DNA from: DAOUJI01 sp965237875
GTDB lineage: Bacteria; Chloroflexota; Dehalococcoidia; Lucifugimonadales; JAGWBF01
NCBI GenBank assembly: GCA_965237875.1
Contig: CBDEGP010000001.1
Coordinates: forward strand, 186,001 to 250,000
DNA length: 64,000 nt
Direction of reading: 5' to 3'
Shown here piece by piece: positions 42,477 to 50,220 of the stretch (position 1 is the stretch's first letter; each line of letters begins with the position of its first letter). The notes under the pieces are model-generated. The model made no database searches, had not been told where the DNA came from, and was given only the letters and a program-made list of their open reading frames with translations. A program made the translations under genes and the position numbers.

Positions 42477-43214
42477 CTAGGGTACGGTGGGGATAGCGCT
42501 TCCTAGTGGGAGCAGTCTGTATTCAACCACAGTGTTCTCTGCTATAAGAGTTCTTGCTCCCTGGTCGTCAATCTCGTAAAGAGAATACTTGTTAAGTAGT
42601 GGAGCCTCTTCTACCAGTTCGGTCCTCGAAACCAGTGACTGCTGGGGCCCTTCGTCTGAGCCTCCCTGAGACGTGCGTGACCGTTCATATATCAGGCTCT
42701 CCCTTTGGTGAAGGCTCCCCCTCCCCTTGAATTCAACATCTGGACCCTGGAGCGTCAGCAGGCCATTCCAAGTTGCGTCCACCAAACTCTCCAAACTACC
42801 CCAGTGGTCCAAGCTTTTCATATCGGTCGTGATACCAGTTCCAACATCAGTGTAAACCAAGGCTCCGTCGCTAACGAGCGTGTACCCCAGCAGCTCACCT
42901 TCAAGGCTTCGCATTGTTGCCACGACCGTTTCAACTGATCCATCTTCCCCTGCTCTCAACCATTCCTCCTGTACGACCCTATCGGGATAGTCGCTGGGCC
43001 CTGACCTGCCCTTTCGGAAGTCGTCATATTTGTAGTAGAGAGGCCGTCCTTCACGTATGCCGTCCAACAATGATTGTTTGTCCGCCTGTGTGGAGGCTAT
43101 GAGCTGAGCCGCAGTGACTGGGCTGTTCCCAACCAGTTGCGAGATTCCTATCCAAGCAACGGCGCCAAGAGCGAGAATTAGAACTCCGGCTGCTGCCATT
43201 CGGGCCGCATTCAT
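42477..43214 (-). CDS. Signal-anchored protein, tandem copy 1
   Basis: 245 residues with an N-terminal hydrophobic anchor (RMAAAGVLILALGAVAWIGI, about 5-24) and an extracytoplasmic beta-rich domain containing ATMRSLEGELLGYTLVSDG and DVEFKGRGSLHQRESLIYE. No family is recognised; the fold may resemble lipoprotein-localisation or RseB-type domains, which is a guess. It starts with ATG after AAGGGGGC. This is the most diverged of the three copies (RKGRSGPSDYPDRVVQEEW in place of IKGRIGPGVYYPDRVIIEE), so it has had the longest time or least conversion. Confidence 0.75.
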   Translation of the reverse strand: MNAARMAAAGVLILALGAVAWIGISQLVGNSPVTAAQLIASTQADKQSLLDGIREGRPLYYKYDDFRKGRSGPSDYPDRVVQEEWLRAGEDGSVETVVATMRSLEGELLGYTLVSDGALVYTDVGTGITTDMKSLDHWGSLESLVDATWNGLLTLQGPDVEFKGRGSLHQRESLIYERSRTSQGGSDEGPQQSLVSRTELVEEAPLLNKYSLYEIDDQGARTLIAENTVVEYRLLPLGSAIPTVP

Positions 43215-43299
43215 GATAAAGCCCCCTTTCGGCGTGTCAGCTGGTTATCGGCCTCATGCAACATTCCAGTATCGGTCGAACCCTTTCTGCGCTTGGGAT

Positions 43300-43512
43300 C
43301 TACCAATTGGGCCATCGATTCGGATGCGGTAGATCCATCGCTCCCTTGTGCCAATTGGCGCCACTGGCATCATGATTGCTCCAATGTGTAATGTATCCCT
43401 CTGGATAACAATAACTCTCTAGAGACGCACTACCATTGAGTCCAACGATCCAAGCATCGTCGCGAGTTTCCTGTTCAAACCAGTCAATCTCATGGAGGAG
43501 CTGGCCGACCAT
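43300..43512 (-). CDS. Small chimeric ORF, tandem copy 1
   Basis: 70 residues starting MVGQLLHEIDWFEQETRDDA and ending PNRWPNW. The first ten codons are antisense to the vWA gene fragment brought in by the duplication junction, which also supplies a GGGGA ribosome site and the ATG. From WFEQ on it matches the older ORF at 45424-45777. Whether it is expressed is unknown. It ends 85 bp before the signal-anchored ORF. Confidence 0.45.
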   Translation of the reverse strand: MVGQLLHEIDWFEQETRDDAWIVGLNGSASLESYCYPEGYITHWSNHDASGANWHKGAMDLPHPNRWPNW

Positions 43513-43538
43513 ATCTTCCCCTATTTCTAAGTTCCGCC

Positions 43539-44276
43539 CTAGGGTACGGTGGGGATAGCGTTTCCTAGTGGGAGCAGTCTGTATTCAACCACAGTGTGCT
43601 CTTCTACAAGAGTTCTTGCTCCTTGGTCGTCAATCTCGTAAAAAGAAAACTTGTTAAGCAGTGGAGCCTCTTCTACCAGTTCGATCCTCGAAACCATTGA
43701 CTGCTGGGCGCCTTCGTCTGGGCCTCCCTGAGACGTGCGTAACGATTCATATATCAGGCTCTCCCTTTGGTGAAGGCTCCCCCTCCCCTTGAATTCAACA
43801 TCTGGACCCTGGATCGTCAGCAGGGCATTCCAAATTGTGTTCACCGAGCTCTCCAAAGTACCCCAGTGGTCCACACTCATCTCGAACGCTATGCCAGTTC
43901 CGACATCAGTGTAAACCAAGGCTCCGTCGCTAAGGAGCGTGTACCCCAGCAGCTCACCTTCAAGGCTTCGCATTGTTGCCACGACGGTTTCAATCAATCC
44001 ATCTTGGCCCGCTCTCTGCCATTCCTCTATTATGACCCTATCGGGATAATAAACGCCGGGCCCTATCCTGCCCTTTATGAAGTCGTCATATTTGTAGTAG
44101 AGAGGCCGTCCTTCACGTATGCCGTCCAACAATGATTGTTTGTCCGCCTGTGTGGAGGCTATGAGCTGAGCCGCAGTGACTGGGCTGTTCCCAACCAGTT
44201 GCGAGATTCCTATCCAAGCAACGGCGCCAAGAGCGAGAATTAGAACTCCGGCTGCTGCCTTTCGGGCCGCATTCAT
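43539..44276 (-). CDS. Signal-anchored protein, tandem copy 2
   Basis: 245 residues, ATG start, same anchor (KAAAGVLILALGAVAWIGIS) and extracytoplasmic domain as copy 1. It shares with copy 3 the block FIKGRIGPGVYYPDRVIIEE and QRAGQDGLIETV, but has its own NKFSFYEIDD near the C-terminus where copies 1 and 3 read NKYSLYEIDD. This patchwork suggests gene conversion between units. All three copies keep an open frame, which argues that the protein is under selection. Confidence 0.75.
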   Translation of the reverse strand: MNAARKAAAGVLILALGAVAWIGISQLVGNSPVTAAQLIASTQADKQSLLDGIREGRPLYYKYDDFIKGRIGPGVYYPDRVIIEEWQRAGQDGLIETVVATMRSLEGELLGYTLLSDGALVYTDVGTGIAFEMSVDHWGTLESSVNTIWNALLTIQGPDVEFKGRGSLHQRESLIYESLRTSQGGPDEGAQQSMVSRIELVEEAPLLNKFSFYEIDDQGARTLVEEHTVVEYRLLPLGNAIPTVP

Positions 44277-44364
44277 GATAAAGCCCCCTTTCGGCGTGTC
44301 AGCTGGTTATCGGCCTCATGCAACATTCCAGTATCGGTCGAACCCTTTCTGCGCCCGAGATCTA

Positions 44365-44574
44365 CTAATCGGTCCATCGATTTGGATGCGGTCTATCGAT
44401 CGCTCCCCTGTGGTGATTGGCGCCACTGGCATCATGATTGCTCCAATGTGTAATGTATCCCAATGGATAACATTGACTGGTTAGAGACGCACTACCATTG
44501 AGGCCAACGATCCAAGCATCGTCGCGAGTTTCCTGTTCAAACCAGTCAATCTCATGGAGGAGCTGGCCGACCAT
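44365..44574 (-). CDS. Small chimeric ORF, tandem copy 2
   Basis: 69 residues, with the same junction-derived start (MVGQLLHEIDW) as the copy at 43300-43512. The C-terminus differs (RWTD in place of RWPNW). Differences from copy 1 include whole-codon replacements in the LESYCYPEG/LTSQCYPLG segment. Confidence 0.45.
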   Translation of the reverse strand: MVGQLLHEIDWFEQETRDDAWIVGLNGSASLTSQCYPLGYITHWSNHDASGANHHRGAIDRPHPNRWTD

Positions 44575-44600
44575 ATCTTCCCCTATTTCTAAGTTCCGTC

Positions 44601-45338
44601 CTAGGGTACGGTGGGGATAGCGCTTCCTAGTGGGAGCAGTCTGTATTCAACCACAGTGTGCTCTGCTACAAGAGTTCTTGCTCCCTGGTCGTCAATCTCG
44701 TAAAGAGAATACTTGTTAAGTAGTGGAGCCTCTTCTACCAGTTCCATCCTCCATAACATTGACTGATGGGCGCCTTCGTCTGGGCCTCCCTGAGACGTGT
44801 ATGACTCTTCATATATCAGGCTCTCCCTTTGGTGAAGGCTCCCCCTCCCCTTGAATTCAACATCTGGACCCTGGATCGTCAGCAGGGCATTCCAAATTGT
44901 GTTCACCGAGCTCTCCAAAGTACCCCAGTGGTCCACACTCATCTCGAACGCTATGCCAGTTCCGACATCAGTGTAAACCAAGGCTCCGTCGCTAAGGAGC
45001 GTGTACCCCAGCAGCTCACCTTCAAGGCTTCGCATTGTTGCCACGACGGTTTCAATCAATCCATCTTGGCCCGCTCTCTGCCATTCCTCTATTATGACCC
45101 TATCGGGATAATACACGCCGGGCCCTATCCTGCCCTTTATGAAGTCGTCATATTTGTAGTAGAGAGGCCGTCCTTCACGTATGCCGTCCAACAATGATTG
45201 TTTGTCCGCCTGTGTGGAGGCTATGAGCTGAGCCGCAGTGACTGGGCTGTTCCCAACCAGTTGCGAGATTCCTGTCCAAGCAACGGCGCCAAGAGCGAGA
45301 ATCAGAGCTCCGGCTGCTGCCTTTCGGGCCGCATTCAC
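44601..45338 (-). CDS. Signal-anchored protein, tandem copy 3
   Basis: 245 residues, almost identical to copy 2 through the central part. It begins with GTG (the ATG of copies 1 and 2 is changed by one base, CAT to CAC on the plus strand), with the same AAGGGGGC leader. The anchor reads KAAAGALILALGAVAWTGIS. It uniquely has YEESYTSQGGPDEGAHQSML. As the upstream-most unit in transcription order it may carry the original promoter region. Confidence 0.75.
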   Translation of the reverse strand: MNAARKAAAGALILALGAVAWTGISQLVGNSPVTAAQLIASTQADKQSLLDGIREGRPLYYKYDDFIKGRIGPGVYYPDRVIIEEWQRAGQDGLIETVVATMRSLEGELLGYTLLSDGALVYTDVGTGIAFEMSVDHWGTLESSVNTIWNALLTIQGPDVEFKGRGSLHQRESLIYEESYTSQGGPDEGAHQSMLWRMELVEEAPLLNKYSLYEIDDQGARTLVAEHTVVEYRLLPLGSAIPTVP

Positions 45339-45423
45339 GATAAAGCCCCCTTTCGGCGTGTCAGCTGGTTATCGGCCTCATGCAACATTCCAGTATCGGT
45401 CGAACCTTTTCTGCGCCCGAAAT

Positions 45424-45777
45424 CTACCAATTGGGCCATCGATTCGGATGCGGTCTATCGATCGCTCCCCTGTGGTGATCGACGGCGCCACTGGCATCAT
45501 GATAGCTCCAATTAGTAATTAATGCCTCTGGAAGACAAAGAGTGGTTAGAGACGCACTACCATTGACTCCGACGATCCAATCGTCGTTGTGAGTGTCCTG
45601 TTCATACCACTCAAACTCCGGCGTAAAGTTACGGCAGACTTCTACTCCAGAGCTACGCACCCATATTTCATCAACAATCTCTGGGGTATCGGTTAAAGCG
45701 GATCCCCACCAATTCGAGCTGTTATACCCAACGCTATTTGAACAGTCTTGGGTTATGCTACCATGATTAGAACCATG
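45424..45777 (-). pseudogene. Parent of the small chimeric ORFs, 5'-truncated
   Basis: The reverse-strand frame is open from 45777 to the stop at 45424-45426. It reads SVGYNSSNWWGSALTDTPE early and EFEWYEQDTHNDDWIVGVNG later, ending RWPNW. No ATG opens it; GTG at 45660 is the only common start. The look is of the C-terminal part of a larger secreted protein. The duplication breakpoint (about 45613) falls in it, so copies 1 and 2 keep only the part from WYEQ/WFEQ onward. Confidence 0.5.
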
Positions 45778-45831
45778 TCAAACATCGTGGAGAATGCTTG
45801 ATCCAGTTGTGGCGTTGTATCCTTTTCCCCC

Positions 45832-46039
45832 TGACCTGCCCCCGATCTTTCAGGTGGACCCCATCAAATGGACAGGTTTAGAGCCAAGTTAAGTGGGAGT
45901 CCTGATCTGTTTGCGTAGCCTACGATGGTCTCCGGCGACGACCTCCTTTCCTCAGTTTCTATCCCCCAGCCGTCCCATGATATAACTCAGTTGGCGTCTT
46001 GTACCCAAGGGCCTGGTGGGGTCGCTGGGAATTGTAGAA
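45832..46039 (-). mobile_element. IS3-type insertion sequence remnant (right end)
   Basis: TGACCTGCCCCCGATCTTT at 45832 looks like an IS3-family terminal inverted repeat. The transposase C-terminus (45959-46039) lies inside. The left part is gone, replaced at 46040 by another dispersed repeat (AAGATTCTTCACTGCGCTGC). The 45614-45831 and 46040-46160 flanks show no further genes. Confidence 0.65.
45959..46039 (-). pseudogene. C-terminal 26 residues of an IS3-family transposase
   Basis: Encodes FYNSQRPHQALGYKTPTELY and a short tail before TAG. RPHQALGY-TP is the diagnostic end of rve-type IS3/IS481 transposases. The DDE core is missing. Confidence 0.8.
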
Positions 46040-46165
46040 GCTCAAGATTCTTCACTGCGCTGCGCTCCGTTGAGAATGACAGGTATGGGGGCGCCCTCGC
46101 CATCAACTCACCAAGTCTGAACAGTTGCTTTTCTCCCAAAGACTCCCATTGCGTAAAGTGAAGGG

Positions 46166-46174
46166 TGTTATAAT
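46166..46174 (+). promoter_or_regulatory. Extended -10 promoter for htpX
   Basis: TGTTATAAT (46166-46174) is an extended -10 with a perfect TATAAT, 38 bp before the htpX ATG. No clear -35 was found. Confidence 0.55.
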
Positions 46175-46211
46175 TAAAGCAGCTTAATATTCTTCGGAAG
46201 GAACACAGGGG

Positions 46212-47114
46212 ATGAATACGTTTAAGACCTTTTTCCTGATGCTGGTTATGACCGGCATCCTATTGGTGGCGGGCCTGTTCTGGGGCGGCGTCACAGGCAT
46301 TATCGTCATGCTGGTCATAGCCCTGGGCATCAACTTCTTCTCCTACTGGTTCAGCGACAAGATGGCGCTCAGGATGGCCCACGCTCACGAAGTCACTCGA
46401 GAAACGGACCCGGACCTGCATGCCATTGTCGATCAGCAGGCGCACCTGGCCAACATACCGAAACCCAGGGTGTACGTGATAGAGAGCGATTCACCCAACG
46501 CATTCGCCACCGGGCGGAACCCGAAGAACGCTGCAATAGCGGTCACGACGGGGATCCGGCGGATATTGACCAAGGACGAGCTGAGCGGCGTCATCGCCCA
46601 CGAGTTGGCCCACGTGGGGAATCGGGACACGTTGATCATGAGCATGGTGGCCACCATCGCTATGGCTATAAGCCTGATCGCGATGGTCGCCCAATTCGCC
46701 ATGATTTTCGGAGGCTTTGGCCGAGGCGGGGGCCGGGGCGGCCACCCGATGGTGGGGATCATCGGGCTGCTGGTCGTGGCAATAGTGCTGCCCTTGGCGG
46801 CCACTGTTGTGCGTCTGGCTATATCCAGGGCGCGGGAGTATCAGGCGGACAACACAGGCGCCAAGACCTCCGGGCAGCCGATTGCCCTGGCCTCCGCATT
46901 GGAGAAGCTGGAGTTGGGTTCACAGGTGCGTCCCATGAAGGTGTCCGAGGGCGCGGCGCATCTCTTCATAGTCAACCCCCTGGGAGATGCGCGGCGTCAT
47001 GGCCACGGCCAGGTCAACGCTCTGGGAGGCGGCGGTTTCTCCCGCCTCTTCTCCACGCACCCTCCCATTCAGGAGAGGGTCAAGCGGCTGCGGGAGATGA
47101 AGACGGGCTGGTAG
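46212..47114 (+). CDS. htpX: Membrane zinc metalloprotease HtpX
   Basis: 300 residues. Two N-terminal helices (FFLMLVMTGILLVAGLFW and GVTGIIVMLVIALGINFF), then the M48 catalytic motif VIAHELAHVGNRDTL (HExxH, about residue 136) and REYQADNTGAK with the third zinc ligand Glu. Two further helices follow the active site. HtpX degrades misfolded membrane proteins, facing the cytoplasm. Length and all catalytic residues are standard. GGAAGGA lies before the ATG, and an extended -10 promoter is upstream. Confidence 0.95.
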   Translation: MNTFKTFFLMLVMTGILLVAGLFWGGVTGIIVMLVIALGINFFSYWFSDKMALRMAHAHEVTRETDPDLHAIVDQQAHLANIPKPRVYVIESDSPNAFATGRNPKNAAIAVTTGIRRILTKDELSGVIAHELAHVGNRDTLIMSMVATIAMAISLIAMVAQFAMIFGGFGRGGGRGGHPMVGIIGLLVVAIVLPLAATVVRLAISRAREYQADNTGAKTSGQPIALASALEKLELGSQVRPMKVSEGAAHLFIVNPLGDARRHGHGQVNALGGGGFSRLFSTHPPIQERVKRLREMKTGW

Positions 47115-47118
47115 ACAA

Positions 47119-48075
47119 GTGATTCCCGGTACTATATTGGTGACCGGCGGAGCCGGGTTTATCGGGTCCCATCTTGTGGACAGGTTGGTTTCCGAGGGCC
47201 GCAAGGTCGTGGTGGTCGATAATCTGAGCTCCGGCAAGCTGCGCAACCAGAACAAGGGCGCAGTCTTCTACCACGCCAGCGTTGCCGATCCGGCCCTGAC
47301 CGAGGTTTTCGAGCGGGAGAAACCCTATATCGTCTGCCACCATGCTGCGCAGGTCGGACTGGTGAACTCGATGAAGGACCCGGTGGGTGACGCTGAGGTC
47401 AACGTTCTCGGCTCCGTCCGGCTGCTGGACCTGTCCCGGCAATACGGCGTGGAGAAGTTCATTTTCGCTTCACCGGCCAACAACCTGTATGGGGACATTC
47501 AGTATGTCCCCTGTGATGAAGCCCACCCGATAAACCCTGACACTCCGTTCGGGTTGTCGAAGAGGGTGGCTGAAGAGTACGTGGTCCTCTATAACCAGAT
47601 GTATAGGCTCAATTACGCGATCCTTCGGTATGGAAATGTGTTCGGGCCGCGCCAGAGCCCTTCCGGCGGGGCTGGGGTGGTGGCTATTTTCGTCAAGGCC
47701 ATGATGGAAGGGAAGCAACCCCGGATATACGGCGACGGGGAGCAGGAAAGGGACTTTCTCTACGTCGATGACGCAGTGGAAGCGAATTTGTTGGCCATAG
47801 AAGGCGGACGGGGCGTATACAACGTGGGCGTTGGGGAAGGCACTTCCATCAACCGCATCTTCGAGCTGCTCAAAGACATCTTGAGATACAAGTGGCGGCC
47901 CATGTATGGCCCCGCTAGACCAGGGGATGTCCACAAGATAAGCCTTGACAGTACGCGAATTACCGAGGAGCTGGGATGGAGGCCCAAGGTGGGGTTGGCT
48001 GAAGGTCTGGCTCGGACGGTGGACTACTTCAGAAGCTTGGAAGAAGTCCTGCCCACGTACGGAGTGCGGGACTGA
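47119..48075 (+). CDS. NDP-sugar epimerase/dehydratase-like protein lacking the catalytic Tyr
   Basis: 318 residues of the extended SDR (GalE-like) fold, starting with GTG 47119. TGGAGFIGSHLVDRLVSEG is the NAD site and VVVDNLSSGK the strand-2 acidic end. The motif that should read YxxxK is FGLSK (TPFGLSKRVAEEY; the codon is TTC), so the general-base Tyr is Phe. The usual Ser/Thr segment reads FASPANNLYGD, without the normal SS or ST. GNVFGPRQSP and YGDGEQERDFLYVDD are intact, so folding and nucleotide-sugar binding look kept. Either an inactive homolog or one with altered chemistry. It starts 4 bp after htpX. Confidence 0.85.
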   Translation: MIPGTILVTGGAGFIGSHLVDRLVSEGRKVVVVDNLSSGKLRNQNKGAVFYHASVADPALTEVFEREKPYIVCHHAAQVGLVNSMKDPVGDAEVNVLGSVRLLDLSRQYGVEKFIFASPANNLYGDIQYVPCDEAHPINPDTPFGLSKRVAEEYVVLYNQMYRLNYAILRYGNVFGPRQSPSGGAGVVAIFVKAMMEGKQPRIYGDGEQERDFLYVDDAVEANLLAIEGGRGVYNVGVGEGTSINRIFELLKDILRYKWRPMYGPARPGDVHKISLDSTRITEELGWRPKVGLAEGLARTVDYFRSLEEVLPTYGVRD

Positions 48076-48076
48076 C

Positions 48077-49009
48077 GTGGGGAACGTCGACTACGACGTG
48101 GTCATCGTTGGCGGCGGAGCAGCCGGGCTAAGCGCCGCGCTTTATGCGGGGAGAGCCAGCTTGAAGACGCTTATGCTGGAAAAGCTGGGCTGCGGCGGCC
48201 AGATTCTGCTTACCGGCGCCATAGAGAACTATCCCGGGTTTCCGGACGGGGTCCTGGGTCCCGAGCTCTCTCAACAAATGTGCGATCAGGCCAGCCGGTA
48301 CGGGGCCGAGATTCGCTATGAAGAGGTCGAGTCTCTGGAAAAGCTGGACCGGCCTGTTAAAACGGTCAACACCTCCGATGGGGCTTACACAGCCACGACC
48401 GTCATCGTAACGGCGGGCGGCTCCCACAAGAAGCTGGGGATTCCTGGAGAAGAGGAATTCTCCGGCAGGGGCGTATCCTACTGCGCGGTGTGCGACGCCA
48501 ACTTTTTCCGTGGCGAGAACGTCGTGGTGGTTGGCGGCGGCGATGCCGCCTTGGATGAGGGCAACTACCTCTCGGCCGTGGTCAACAAGGTTACCGTGAT
48601 ACACCGGAGGGACCGGCTTCGAGCCAGCCCCATCCTGCAAGAGAGGTCCCTTGGAAATCCCAAGATGGACTTCCTGTGGAGCCACGTGGTTGAGGAGATT
48701 AAGGGCAGCGAGGTTGTGGAGGCGGCGCTGGTGAAGGACCTGAAAACGGGAGAAGTCTATGATTATCCCACCGCCGGAGCTTTCATATACATAGGGTTCC
48801 GCCCGAACATCGATTTTCTCCAGGGGAAGTTGGAGTTGGACGAGTCCGGGTGCGTAGTCACCGACATTGCCATGACCACGTCGGCACCCGGGGTTTTTGC
48901 TGCCGGGGACATCCGTTCGGGGTCCTTTAGGCAGCTTGGCTCTGCCGTAGGCGACGGAATAACCGCCGCTCTGTCAGCCTACCATTACATCCAGGACGCC
49001 GGAGGCTAA
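48077..49009 (+). CDS. trxB: Thioredoxin reductase
   Basis: 310 residues from GTG 48077, 1 bp after the epimerase-like stop; longer in-frame extensions overlap that gene and are not protein-like. The FAD site is VVIVGGGAAGLSAALYAGRA; the redox-active CAVC lies in GVSYCAVCDANFFRG; the NADPH site is VVVVGGGDAALDEGNYL with HRRD; TSAPGVFAAGDIRSG closes the FAD domain. It reduces thioredoxin with NADPH. The active-site CxxC is CAVC instead of the more common CATC. A hairpin (49045-49075) follows. Confidence 0.93.
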   Translation: MGNVDYDVVIVGGGAAGLSAALYAGRASLKTLMLEKLGCGGQILLTGAIENYPGFPDGVLGPELSQQMCDQASRYGAEIRYEEVESLEKLDRPVKTVNTSDGAYTATTVIVTAGGSHKKLGIPGEEEFSGRGVSYCAVCDANFFRGENVVVVGGGDAALDEGNYLSAVVNKVTVIHRRDRLRASPILQERSLGNPKMDFLWSHVVEEIKGSEVVEAALVKDLKTGEVYDYPTAGAFIYIGFRPNIDFLQGKLELDESGCVVTDIAMTTSAPGVFAAGDIRSGSFRQLGSAVGDGITAALSAYHYIQDAGG

Positions 49010-49044
49010 GGCAGCCGGACGCGGGCAATCGAGTCGGAAAATAG

Positions 49045-49075
49045 AGAGGGCTGGTCATGCTGCGGCCAGCCCTCT
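49045..49075. terminator. Hairpin between trxB and the convergent NHL gene
   Basis: AGAGGGCTGG (49045-49054) and CCAGCCCTCT (49066-49075) form a perfect 10-bp stem with an 11-nt loop. On the reverse strand it is followed by a short T-run (TATTTTCC), on the forward strand by TTCC only, so it would act best for the NHL operon and perhaps for trxB too. Confidence 0.6.
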
Positions 49076-49099
49076 TCCATTGACCCTATGCGAAGACGC

Positions 49100-50161
49100 T
49101 TACAGGTTGAACTGGGCGTCTATCCATTCCTTGTGTTTCTGGTAGACCTGGATGCGCGGCGCTATGGTCTCCAACACGTAGATGAAGCCGTCGTCGTCCA
49201 CGTTCACGGCCACCGGACCGCGGAAATAGACCTCCTTGGATACATCGGCCCGCTTCCGCGCCTTCTGATAGTCCGGGTTGGCGTTGACGCGCCCCGAGGC
49301 GGTGTTGGACAACTTTTCGGCGTCGCCCACGAAGGCTGAGATGTACTCGCCTTCAGACTCGTACATGTTCAGCCGGTGGTTCTTCCAGTCCACGACGTAT
49401 ACGTCTCCGTGGCCGTCTACGGCGACGGAAGACGGGCGCTGCAACTGCCCCGGGCCGGAGCCTGAGCCGTATCCGATTGACGCCAGGAAGTCGCCTTCGG
49501 GAGAGAACTTCTGGACCCGGTCGTTCTTCCAGTCGGCCACATAGGAGTTGCCGTTGTTGTCGACGCATATGCCCCAGGGCATGTCCAACTCGCCGGGGCC
49601 GGAGCCATGGGAGCCGAACTTGGACAAGAATTGGCCGTCCTTGGTGAACTTCTGCACCCGGTGATTGTGGCTGTCCACCACCAGCAGATTTCCGTCTTTG
49701 TCGAAGGCCAGACCCGAGGGGCCGTTTAGCTCACCGTCGCCCGTCGAGCCGCCGTGTATTTTCTTCAGATAAAGCCCGGCGCCGAATCCGGACAGGCCCG
49801 CCACCTCGCCGCTGCCCTGGTCGTCGTTGCCCCAGCTGGTCTGAAGCTCGCCGTCCTTGTTGAATATGAAGATCCGGTCCGCGTAGTCGTCGGCAACGTA
49901 GATGTTTTCGTCTGCGTCCAGCTCTATGGACGCCGGGAACTTGCTCTGTCCGTCGGCGAAAAGAGGTCCGCGGTTTTCCCATATCGGCTTTTCGTCCAGC
50001 GTGGCCTTTATGAGTCCGTGAGTGGCGAAGAACTCAAACCCACGCTGGGCAACGTATATCTCCCTATTGGGACCGATGACAAAGTCGGAAGCCCACTGCC
50101 AGTTGCCCCCCATGCAGCGGTCGTAGTCATACACGCGGCCGGCTATTTGTTTGGTAAGCAT
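49100..50161 (-). CDS. NHL-repeat beta-propeller protein, copy 1
   Basis: 353 residues made of repeated NHL blades. Clear ones contain GPSGLAFDKDGNLLVVDSHNHRVQKF, DMPWGICVDNNGNSYVADWKNDRVQKF and QRPSSVAVDGHGDVYVVDWKNHRLN, six blades in all. There is no signal peptide, so a cytosolic location is likely. The final segment (RGPVAVNVDDDGFIYVLETIAPRIQVYQ) is shared with the next gene. NHL propellers serve as binding platforms or hydrolase scaffolds; no catalytic motif is evident. It follows its paralog by 59 bp, and both begin MLT with a YDY-C-GGN segment. Confidence 0.9.
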   Translation of the reverse strand: MLTKQIAGRVYDYDRCMGGNWQWASDFVIGPNREIYVAQRGFEFFATHGLIKATLDEKPIWENRGPLFADGQSKFPASIELDADENIYVADDYADRIFIFNKDGELQTSWGNDDQGSGEVAGLSGFGAGLYLKKIHGGSTGDGELNGPSGLAFDKDGNLLVVDSHNHRVQKFTKDGQFLSKFGSHGSGPGELDMPWGICVDNNGNSYVADWKNDRVQKFSPEGDFLASIGYGSGSGPGQLQRPSSVAVDGHGDVYVVDWKNHRLNMYESEGEYISAFVGDAEKLSNTASGRVNANPDYQKARKRADVSKEVYFRGPVAVNVDDDGFIYVLETIAPRIQVYQKHKEWIDAQFNL

Positions 50162-50220
50162 TTCGTCTCTCTCACACTCCTTAAAGTCTTGTTGCCGTTG
50201 ATGCGGGGCGGCGTGGAGGC

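Larger units (their letters stand above)
42428..45613. repeat. Three tandem copies of a 1,062-bp unit
   Basis: Units start at 42428, 43490 and 44552, with an exact 1,062-bp period seen for every shared landmark (for example the start of TCATGGAGGAGCTGGCCGAC and the ends of the 245-residue ORFs). The left breakpoint is in the truncated vWA gene; the right one, at about 45613, is in a small reverse-strand ORF. The copies differ by scattered substitutions, with units 2 and 3 closest. Each unit holds one 245-residue ORF and one small ORF on the reverse strand. Confidence 0.92.

Noticed and set aside
42428..45613. CRISPR-like or satellite repeat array
   Set aside because: The period is 1,062 bp and each unit holds long coding frames; there are no short repeats with unique spacers.
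49045..49075. Riboswitch or structured RNA downstream of trxB
   Set aside because: A simple perfect stem in a convergent gap is explained as a terminator.
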